Part shown: positions 4,632 to 10,420 of the stretch, one piece after another
How the letters are laid out: each line of letters starts with the position of its first letter
Position numbering within the stretch: position 1 is the first letter of the stretch
Origin: CAZADH01 sp964483805
GTDB taxonomy: Bacteria; Muiribacteriota; Ozemobacteria; Ozemobacterales; Ozemobacteraceae
DNA: 15,325 nt
Assembly: GCA_964483805.1 (NCBI GenBank)
Contig: CAZADH010000136.1
Span: 1-15,325 of the forward strand
Direction of reading: 5' to 3'
Program-made: the position numbers and the translations under genes
Notes under the pieces: generated by a model
Seen by the model: the letters and a program-made list of their open reading frames with translations, nothing else
Told to the model about the DNA's origin: nothing
Database searches by the model: none

Positions 4632-6923
4632 ATGGTGATGACACGGGGAAACATCTGCGAGCGTCGGCAGTTCGGCGTGCCGACCTGGCACAACCGATGG
4701 AAATACATAAGTTGTATTGCCATCCTGTGCATCGTCGTCGTGACCTCGGGGCGACCGGCAGCGGCCGAACCGGTGCGGCTGCGCTTCTGGGCGGTCGGCG
4801 GCGAAGCCAAGTTGCTCGAACCGATCGTGGCCTCGTTTTCGCTCGAACATCCCGACATCCGCGTGTCGGTGCAGGGGCAGTCGTGGGGCAATGCCTACGA
4901 GAAGTATGTGACCTCCGCCGTGGGTGGGATCGGCCCCGACGTGGCCCAGATCGGCACGACCTGGATGACCAAAATGCATGGTCTGCATGCGCTCCTGCCG
5001 CTCGACGATCGGCTCGCGAGTGTGGGGTTGCGCCCCGATGCGTTCTTCCCGGGGCCACTGCAGACCTGCCGGTTCGACAACCGTCTCTACGGACTGCCAT
5101 GGTATGTCGACACCCGTTTGATCTTCTACATGAAGGACGCGCTCAAAGACGTTGGCTACGAGCGGTTTCCCGAGACGTGGGACGAGTTTGTCAAACTGGG
5201 TCATCTCATCAATGCGCGCAAGCGGCAACGCGGGGAACCCGGATACTTCGTTTGTTATCCGCTCGGGACGTTCGAGTTTCTGACGTTGTACTGGCAATCG
5301 GGCGGACGCATCGATCTGAGCGATCCGGGCCGGCCGGCATGGGACGAACGGGCATTTGTCGAAGCGTCCGAGTGCATGCTGGGGCTCGTTCGTGACGGCC
5401 TGACGAAAATGTTCGATGATACGGGCCGATCGTACACGACCGATTTCGTCAGCGGTTATGCCCCGGTCTGGATCTCGGGGCCGTGGATGGCGGGCGACCT
5501 GGTCAAAAAGCATCCGCAGGATTTCGACCGCTGGCAAACGGCGCCGATGCCAAAGCGCCAGACGCGCACCTCGTTCGTTGGCGGGTCCGATCTGGTGATC
5601 TTTCGCACGACGCGGTATCCGGAGCAGTCGCTGCGTTTTCTGGCCTACATGATGCGGCCCGAGGTGCAGGCAGCATTTTTCGAGGTCTCGCGGGATCTGC
5701 CTGCGGTGCGGGCGGCGTGGGATCTGCCGATACTCGCGAGCGACACGCATCTGCATGCGTTCAAGCAACAGCTCGAAGACACGTGCAGTCCGCCGGTGGA
5801 GCCGGAATGGGAGCTGATCGACGAGGAGTTTCTCCGCCAGCTCGAACGGGTGCTCCGCCTGGTGTCGACCCCGCGCGAGGCCTACAGCAAGTTGAACGAC
5901 AAGGCGGCCGAGGTGCTGACACGGCGCAAAGCGAAGATGTCGCCCTGGGCGCGCCTGTTGGTTGCGGCCGGGCTGTGCGTGATTCCACTGGCGATGGTCG
6001 GGTTCTGGATCGGTGCGGGGCGTGGGCGCGCGGCGGCCTGGGCCGGCAGTTGGCGCGGGCTGACCATTCTCGCCGGGTTCCTGGGGCCGGCGTTTTTGTT
6101 GATTCTCGTGTTCCGTCTGCTGCCGATCACCGCGGCATTCGTCACCAGTCTGACCGACTTCGACGCGTACGGTCTGGGCGACTGGCGGCGGGTGCAGTTC
6201 GTCGGCCTCGAGAACTACGCCCGGCTGTTCAGCGATGCCTCGTTTCTCGCGTCGCTGCGCAACACCATCGTCTTCATTTTCCTGGGCACGCCCCTCAATA
6301 TCCTGATCGCGTTGGGGTTGGCCCTGACCGTCGAGCAGTTTGGGTCACGCTGGCGACAGTTTCTGCGTCTGGGGTTCTTCCTGCCCACGGTGGTGACCGC
6401 GGTGGCCGCCGCGCTCATCTTTCGTTGGTTGCTCAGTGCCGAGAGCCCGACCGGTCATCTGCTCGCTTGGTTGGGCATCGGGCCGGTGCAGTTTCTCACC
6501 GATCCGACGTTGTCGTTGCCGTCGCTGATCGCATTCGCGGTCTGGAAGGGATTCGGCTACAACCTGGTGATCTTTCTGGCGGCGCTGCAAAATGTACCAC
6601 GACAGCTTTACGAAGTAGTACAAGTTGATGGTGGCGGCTGGTGGGCGCAGTTCTGGCATGTGACCATCCCGTCGTTGCGGCGGACCATGTTCATGGTGTT
6701 TGTGGCCACCGTGGTCACCAGCAGTCACTTCTTTGTCGAACCCTACATGCTCACCGGTGGCGGGCCGCTCGATTCGAGCAATTCGCTGATGTATTACACC
6801 TACGTGCAGGGGTTCAACCGGTTCAATCTCGGTTACGCCTCGTCGGTCGTCTACGTGTTGTTCTTCGGGTTCTGTGTCTTCAACCTCTGGCAGCGGCGAG
6901 TGCGCGCCGGTCTCGAGGAGTGA
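4632..6923 (+). CDS. Fused sugar-binding protein and MalF-like permease of a CUT1 ABC importer
   Basis: A 763-residue fusion. Residues 25-39 are a signal peptide or anchor (ISCIAILCIVVVTSG, then PAAAEP). Residues about 46-432 are a family 1 solute-binding protein (LRFWAVGGEAKLLEPIVASF, GPDVAQIGTTWM, YGLPWYVDTRLIFY, WISGPWMAG). Residues 440-462 are an extra membrane segment followed by RGRAAAWAGSWR, consistent with the chain returning to the cytoplasm. Residues about 478-755 are a MalF-type permease with its EAA loop at 661-680 (EVVQVDGG ... VTIP). Normally these are two proteins; here the binding protein is probably tethered to the channel. No stop or frameshift is seen at the junction, so the fusion looks real. 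The start is uncertain: ATG at 4632 or 4638, with no clear Shine-Dalgarno. The 181-base divergent region upstream shows no clear promoter. Codons 653-667 are atypically A/T-ending. The substrate is unknown, probably an oligosaccharide. Confidence 0.92.
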   Translation: MVMTRGNICERRQFGVPTWHNRWKYISCIAILCIVVVTSGRPAAAEPVRLRFWAVGGEAKLLEPIVASFSLEHPDIRVSVQGQSWGNAYEKYVTSAVGGIGPDVAQIGTTWMTKMHGLHALLPLDDRLASVGLRPDAFFPGPLQTCRFDNRLYGLPWYVDTRLIFYMKDALKDVGYERFPETWDEFVKLGHLINARKRQRGEPGYFVCYPLGTFEFLTLYWQSGGRIDLSDPGRPAWDERAFVEASECMLGLVRDGLTKMFDDTGRSYTTDFVSGYAPVWISGPWMAGDLVKKHPQDFDRWQTAPMPKRQTRTSFVGGSDLVIFRTTRYPEQSLRFLAYMMRPEVQAAFFEVSRDLPAVRAAWDLPILASDTHLHAFKQQLEDTCSPPVEPEWELIDEEFLRQLERVLRLVSTPREAYSKLNDKAAEVLTRRKAKMSPWARLLVAAGLCVIPLAMVGFWIGAGRGRAAAWAGSWRGLTILAGFLGPAFLLILVFRLLPITAAFVTSLTDFDAYGLGDWRRVQFVGLENYARLFSDASFLASLRNTIVFIFLGTPLNILIALGLALTVEQFGSRWRQFLRLGFFLPTVVTAVAAALIFRWLLSAESPTGHLLAWLGIGPVQFLTDPTLSLPSLIAFAVWKGFGYNLVIFLAALQNVPRQLYEVVQVDGGGWWAQFWHVTIPSLRRTMFMVFVATVVTSSHFFVEPYMLTGGGPLDSSNSLMYYTYVQGFNRFNLGYASSVVYVLFFGFCVFNLWQRRVRAGLEE
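4702..4718. repeat. Palindrome variant with 7-base spacer
   Basis: AATAC (4702-4706) and GTATT (4714-4718) are separated by seven bases instead of three. The site lies in the signal-peptide-coding part of the fusion gene. The variant spacing makes membership in the motif set doubtful. Confidence 0.25.
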
Positions 6924-6925
6924 CG

Positions 6926-7753
6926 ATGCGCGAGTTGCCGGGCATGCGGGTGCTCTTTGTATTGTTGGTAATGGCCACGCTCGCGGTCACGCTGCTGCCG
7001 TTCTTCTGGATGGTGGGGGCCTCGTTCGACTGCCCCCTGATCGAGACGGTGCCGGTACCGACGCCGCTCGGGCAACCCGACGGTTGGTCGTTGCGGGCGT
7101 TCCGCGAGCTATGGGCATCGACGAACATGGCTGTGCCGCTGCTCAACAGCCTGATCTATGCGACCGGCTTCACGTTGGCGGCGCTCTTCTTCAACTCACT
7201 GGCCGCCTACGCCTTTGCCCGCATTGCCTTCCCGCGCCGCGACCGCATCTTCACGCTGCTGGTGCTGACCATGATGATTCCGAGCCAGGTGACGTTGATC
7301 CCGGTGTTTCTCATTCTCAAACACCTGGGGTTGCTCAACACCTATGTCGGGCTGATCATTCCCGGGTGTGCCCACGTCATGGGTATCTTCATGGTGCGTC
7401 AGTACATTCTCGACCTGCCCGACGAGTTGTTCGAGGCGGCCCGCATCGACGGGTGCAGCGAGTGGTGGATCTTCTATTACATTGTATTGCCATTGGCGCG
7501 GCCGGTACTGGCCACCCTCGCCGTCATCAGCTTCGTCGGGGCCTGGAACGAGTTTCTCTTGCCGCTGGTGATCATGCAGGACGAAAGCGGTTATCCGCTG
7601 CCGGTGGCCTTGTCGATCTTCTCGGGTCAGAGCGACGGCACGGTGAATATGATCATGGCGGCATCGCTGATCGCCGCTCTGCCGGCAATTTTCGTCTTCT
7701 TCATCGCCCAGCGTCACTACCTGCGTGGCATTACCGCCGGCGTCGGCAAGTGA
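6926..7753 (+). CDS. MalG-like permease of a CUT1 sugar ABC importer
   Basis: A 275-residue integral membrane protein, the usual size for MalG-type permeases. The first segment is residues 8-30 (RVLFVLLVMATLAVTLLPFF). The expected further segments follow (about 72-95, 108-131, 139-156, 190-215, 242-262). The EAA loop is at residues 170-189 (EAARIDGCSEWWIF ... IVLP), which docks onto the ATPase. The C-terminal RHYLRGITAGVGK is a typical MalG ending (QR.fv.Glt.GavK). The ATG at 6926 lies two bases after the stop of the fusion gene, with GAGGAG at 6915-6920, so the two are translationally coupled. It forms the second half of the membrane channel with the MalF-like domain. The ATPase (MalK/MsmK type) is not encoded here and is presumably shared or located elsewhere. 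Confidence 0.95.
   Translation: MRELPGMRVLFVLLVMATLAVTLLPFFWMVGASFDCPLIETVPVPTPLGQPDGWSLRAFRELWASTNMAVPLLNSLIYATGFTLAALFFNSLAAYAFARIAFPRRDRIFTLLVLTMMIPSQVTLIPVFLILKHLGLLNTYVGLIIPGCAHVMGIFMVRQYILDLPDELFEAARIDGCSEWWIFYYIVLPLARPVLATLAVISFVGAWNEFLLPLVIMQDESGYPLPVALSIFSGQSDGTVNMIMAASLIAALPAIFVFFIAQRHYLRGITAGVGK
7476..7488. repeat. Dispersed palindrome, one mismatch
   Basis: ATTAC ATT GTATT differs at one base from AATAC-N3-GTATT. It lies in the MalG-like gene at the end of the EAA-loop coding region, in frame as TAC ATT GTA (Tyr-Ile-Val). Confidence 0.35.
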
Positions 7754-7787
7754 GGCCGGGGCGCATCCCTGTTCAGGAGGCACATCG

Positions 7788-8141
7788 ATGTTCTTTTCGT
7801 ACGATCGGCTCAAAGCACTCGTGAAACAGAATGTTCGTGGCGGTGTCGGCACCGTCGAGAGCCGCGATTATCTACAGGGCGCGCAGGTGACGCTGCCGTT
7901 TGCCGCACTGGGCCTCAATGAAATGGCGCCCGGCGCCACCATTCCCGAACACCGCCACGTCGACGAAGAGGAGTTCTATTTCATCACATCAGGCCGGGGG
8001 ATTGCTCTGGTCGACGGCAAGCAGATCGAGGTCGGGCCGGGCGATGCCACGCACTGCTCGGCGGGATCGACCCATGGCATTCTCAACACGCTGGTGCCGG
8101 GGCAGAAGCTGACGTTCGTCTCGATCTTCTTTCGCAAGTGA
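7788..8141 (+). CDS. Single-domain cupin protein
   Basis: A 117-residue cupin_2-type beta-barrel. Motif 1 is GATIPEHRHVDEEEFYFITSGRG, with likely metal ligands His55, His57 and Glu61. Motif 2 is GDATHCSAGSTHGILN, with His96 as the fourth ligand. The usual Pro of motif 2 is replaced by Ser91. No signal peptide is seen, so it is expected in the cytoplasm. The ATG at 7788 follows AGGAGG (7775-7780) by seven bases. It lies 34 bases after the MalG-like gene on the same strand and is probably the last gene of the transporter operon. Such small cupins next to sugar transporters can be sugar isomerases, epimerases or binding proteins; the reaction cannot be told from sequence. Confidence 0.88.
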   Translation: MFFSYDRLKALVKQNVRGGVGTVESRDYLQGAQVTLPFAALGLNEMAPGATIPEHRHVDEEEFYFITSGRGIALVDGKQIEVGPGDATHCSAGSTHGILNTLVPGQKLTFVSIFFRK

Positions 8142-8234
8142 TATAAACATGTTGTAAAGACTGGTGGTCAGCGAGCCGCCTGCTGTTGCGCCGCATCACT
8201 GGCAAGACAGGTGTCCTGTCGTTCCCCGCCGCAT

Positions 8235-8268
8235 AAAAGGCCTCGCCGTCGTTTCGTGCGGCGGGGCC
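8235..8268 (-). terminator. Intrinsic terminator downstream of the acetyltransferase gene
   Basis: GGCCTCGCCG (8239-8248) pairs with CGGCGGGGCC (8259-8268) around a 10-base loop, with nine Watson-Crick pairs and one G/T-type opposition. On the minus strand TTTT follows directly (AAAA at 8235-8238), which fits termination of the polysaccharide-gene unit ending at 8298. The plus-strand side lacks a T-run. Confidence 0.6.
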
Positions 8269-8278
8269 GGTAGTTGTA

Positions 8279-8291
8279 AATATATTGTATT
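8279..8291. repeat. Dispersed palindrome, one mismatch, intergenic
   Basis: AATAT ATT GTATT differs at one base from the consensus. Flanking A and T extend the symmetry by one pair. It lies between the terminator hairpin and the stop codon of the acetyltransferase gene, the only copy outside a coding region. Confidence 0.35.
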
Positions 8292-8297
8292 TCTTGT

Positions 8298-8912
8298 CTA
8301 GGCGGGCATCGGCTGCAACACGCCGTTCTTGACCAGGTAACGGTCGTGACAGGTCTTGCACTCGTGCACGGCCCCTTCGGTGAGGCCGGCCCCGCTGATG
8401 AGTTTGACGCCGCACTGGCACATCCAACCGGTGACGCGGGCCGGGTTGCCGACCATCAGGGCGAAATCGGGGACATCCTTGGTCACCACTGATCCTGCGC
8501 CAATGAAGCAGTAACGACCGAGTGTGTGGCCGCAGACCACGGTGGCGTTGGCGCCGATCGAGGCTCCTCGCTTCACCAGCGTCTGTTTGTACTCGTGTTT
8601 GCGGATCACGTGGCTGCGTGGGTTGACCACGTTGGTGAACACCATCGACGGACCACAGAACACATCGTCTTCGAGGACGACGCCGTCGTAGATCGACACG
8701 TTGTTCTGCACTTTGACATTGGTGCCGATCGTCACGTTGGGTCCGACGACCACATTCTGACCAAAACTGCACTTCTTGCCGATCTTCGTGCCCGCGAGGA
8801 CGTGACAGAAATGCCAGATCTTCGTGCCTTCGCCAATGTCGCAGCCGTCGTCGACGTAGGACGATTCGTGAACGAAATACTTTGTATTTTCATTTTGCTT
8901 GCGGTCGCTCAT
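8298..8912 (-). CDS. wbpD: WbpD/WlbB-type nucleotide-sugar N-acetyltransferase (left-handed beta-helix)
   Basis: A 204-residue hexapeptide-repeat acyltransferase. Imperfect hexads run from about residue 18 to 145 (GCDIGEGTKIW, GQNVVVGPNVTIGTNVKV, VVLEDDVFCGPS, GASIGANATVVCG, GRYCFIGAGSVVTKDVP). The segment FTNVVNPRSHVIRK and the ending LMVGNPARVTGWMCQCG are characteristic of the WbpD/WlbB group, which transfers acetyl from acetyl-CoA to the 3-amino group of a UDP-2-acetamido-3-amino-hexuronate. A short C-terminal CxC ... CxxC (Cys165, 167, 185, 188) could bind zinc. The ATG at 8912 follows GGAGG by eight bases and lies two bases after the stop of the dehydrogenase gene. The frame stays open further upstream but would overlap that gene deeply. 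It is the last gene before the terminator at 8235-8268. The exact sugar is inferred from the family. Confidence 0.85.
   Translation of the reverse strand: MSDRKQNENTKYFVHESSYVDDGCDIGEGTKIWHFCHVLAGTKIGKKCSFGQNVVVGPNVTIGTNVKVQNNVSIYDGVVLEDDVFCGPSMVFTNVVNPRSHVIRKHEYKQTLVKRGASIGANATVVCGHTLGRYCFIGAGSVVTKDVPDFALMVGNPARVTGWMCQCGVKLISGAGLTEGAVHECKTCHDRYLVKNGVLQPMPA
8876..8888. repeat. Dispersed palindrome AATAC-N3-GTATT, exact copy 2
   Basis: AATAC TTT GTATT, with flanking A and T extending the symmetry to six bases per arm. It lies 24-36 bases inside the acetyltransferase gene. Here the motif is out of register with the codons used at the other genic copies, which argues against a purely protein-level cause. 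Confidence 0.5.
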
Positions 8913-8914
8913 GG

Positions 8915-10246
8915 TCACAGCCTCCAGACGCGGAACCCGTTGCGGTGTGCGTCGGCCTGGTCGATGACGCCTTTGACGTCGATCAGTAACGGGGCGGCAT
9001 CGCTGCGACTGCACCAGGTGCGCAGTTTTGCCAGCGGCATCTTCCGATATTCGTTGTGGGAAACGGCGAGGATGATCGCATCGACCGGTGGCACGTGGTC
9101 GAGCGATTTCATCAACTCGAGACCGTACTCCTCGTGGGCTTCTTCCTGGGTGGCCAGCGGGTCATGCACCATGGCCTCGACCCCGAACTCCTTCAGTTCG
9201 GTGATGATGTCGATGACCCGGGTGTTGCGGCAGTCGGCGACGTTCTCTTTGAACGTGAACCCGAGAATCAGCACCTTGGCACCTTTTACGGTGACTCCGA
9301 GGCGGATGAGTTCTTTCACAGTGTTCTCGGCGACGAACTTACCCATGCTGTCGTTGATGCGCCGTCCGGCCAGAATCACGTCGGGGTGATAACCGAGTTC
9401 TTCGGCCTTGAAGGTCAGGTAATATGGGTCGACACCGATACAGTGGCCGCCGACCAGACCGGGGAAGAAGCGCAGGAAATTCCATTTGGTGCCGGCCGCT
9501 GCCAGCACCTCGAGGGTGTCGATGCCCATCTTGTGAAAGATCACCGACAACTCGTTCATCAAGGCGATGTTGATGTCGCGCTGCGTGTTCTCGATGACCT
9601 TTGCGGCCTCGGCAACCTTGATGCTCGAGGCGCGATGCACGCCGGCCTTGATGATGGTGCCATACACCGTGGCGACGACATCGAGTGCCTCGGTGTCGCA
9701 CCCTGACACCACTTTGGTGATGGTCTCGAGCCGATGCTCTTGATCGCCAGGGTTGATGCGCTCGGGCGAGTAGCCGACCTTGAAGTCGGAGCCGTGTTTC
9801 AGCCCCGACAGCTTCTCGAGAATGGGCACGCAGACATCTTCGGTCACGCCCGGATACACGGTCGATTCAAAGACGACGATCGTGCCTTTGCTCAGGTTAC
9901 GGCCGACCGACTCCGACGACTTGATCACCGGGGTGAGATCGGGGCGCTTGTTGCGATCGACCGGGGTCGGCACGGCAACGACGATGAACCGGCACTCGTG
10001 CAGGCGCTTCTCGTCGGTGGTGAAATCGATCTTCACCTCTTTGAGGCCGCCGGGCGGGACTTCACCCGTCGGATCGATGCCCTGTTTCATCAGATCGACC
10101 TTGGCCTGGTTGATGTCGAACCCGATGACGTTGAAGTGCTTGGCGAAAGCATGGGCGAGCGGCAGGCCCACGTAACCGAGGCCGACGATGCCGATGGCGG
10201 TTTTCCGTGCCTGCAGGGCGTTCATCAAGTTGTCTGGTTGTTTCAC
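8915..10246 (-). CDS. tviB: TviB/WbpO-type UDP-N-acetylhexosamine 6-dehydrogenase
   Basis: A 443-residue nucleotide-sugar dehydrogenase. The NAD-binding Rossmann motif is GIVGLGYVG (GxGxxG at residues 22-27). VVAVPTPVD, STVYPGVTED and YSPERINPGD follow. The central helix carries Lys216 (EAAKVIENTQRD). The catalytic cysteine is Cys269 in GGHCIGVDPYYL. GFTFKENVADCRNTRV marks the C-terminal UDP-binding domain. YSPERINPGD and KWNFLRFFPGLVGG place it with TviB/WbpO/CapL rather than UDP-glucose dehydrogenases, so it should oxidise UDP-GlcNAc or UDP-GalNAc to the uronic acid with two NAD+. The start is a GTG at 10246 preceded by GAGGAG. Its stop overlaps no gene but lies two bases before the acetyltransferase ATG. 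The 174 bases upstream hold a TGTAAT (minus, 10316-10321) without a good -35. The substrate epimer is not resolved. Confidence 0.92.
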   Translation of the reverse strand: MKQPDNLMNALQARKTAIGIVGLGYVGLPLAHAFAKHFNVIGFDINQAKVDLMKQGIDPTGEVPPGGLKEVKIDFTTDEKRLHECRFIVVAVPTPVDRNKRPDLTPVIKSSESVGRNLSKGTIVVFESTVYPGVTEDVCVPILEKLSGLKHGSDFKVGYSPERINPGDQEHRLETITKVVSGCDTEALDVVATVYGTIIKAGVHRASSIKVAEAAKVIENTQRDINIALMNELSVIFHKMGIDTLEVLAAAGTKWNFLRFFPGLVGGHCIGVDPYYLTFKAEELGYHPDVILAGRRINDSMGKFVAENTVKELIRLGVTVKGAKVLILGFTFKENVADCRNTRVIDIITELKEFGVEAMVHDPLATQEEAHEEYGLELMKSLDHVPPVDAIILAVSHNEYRKMPLAKLRTWCSRSDAAPLLIDVKGVIDQADAHRNGFRVWRL

Positions 10247-10420
10247 GACGGCTCCTCATTCTCTCGCCACCTATGCGAGTCGCCTGGCAGATGACCGGGC
10301 GGCGTCCCCGGACAGATTACACTTTTCTGCACACCGAAGCTCAGTGCATTACCGCGCGAGCATACCCCATTGCGGGGCTGGTCTTCAATGGCTTGTCGCA
10401 GTGCGTCTGGCGATGCGGGA

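Noticed and set aside
4566..5768. A 400-codon open frame on the minus strand opposite the fusion gene
   Set aside because: It is rich in Arg, His, Pro and Gln with no recognisable motif, and overlaps a gene with clear binding-protein motifs. Long antisense frames are expected in G+C-rich DNA.
5483..6628. A 381-codon plus-strand frame inside the fusion gene, which might suggest a frameshift
   Set aside because: The fusion frame keeps both binding-protein and permease motifs without interruption; this frame shows neither.
8913..9014. Upstream extension of the acetyltransferase gene
   Set aside because: It would overlap the dehydrogenase gene by about 100 bases and encodes an Arg-rich stretch; the ATG at 8912 has GGAGG.
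10247..10420. Possible small gene, terminator or strong promoter between asnB and the dehydrogenase gene
   Set aside because: Only short 4-5 bp stems and an isolated TGTAAT without a matching -35 are present; no open frame looks real.
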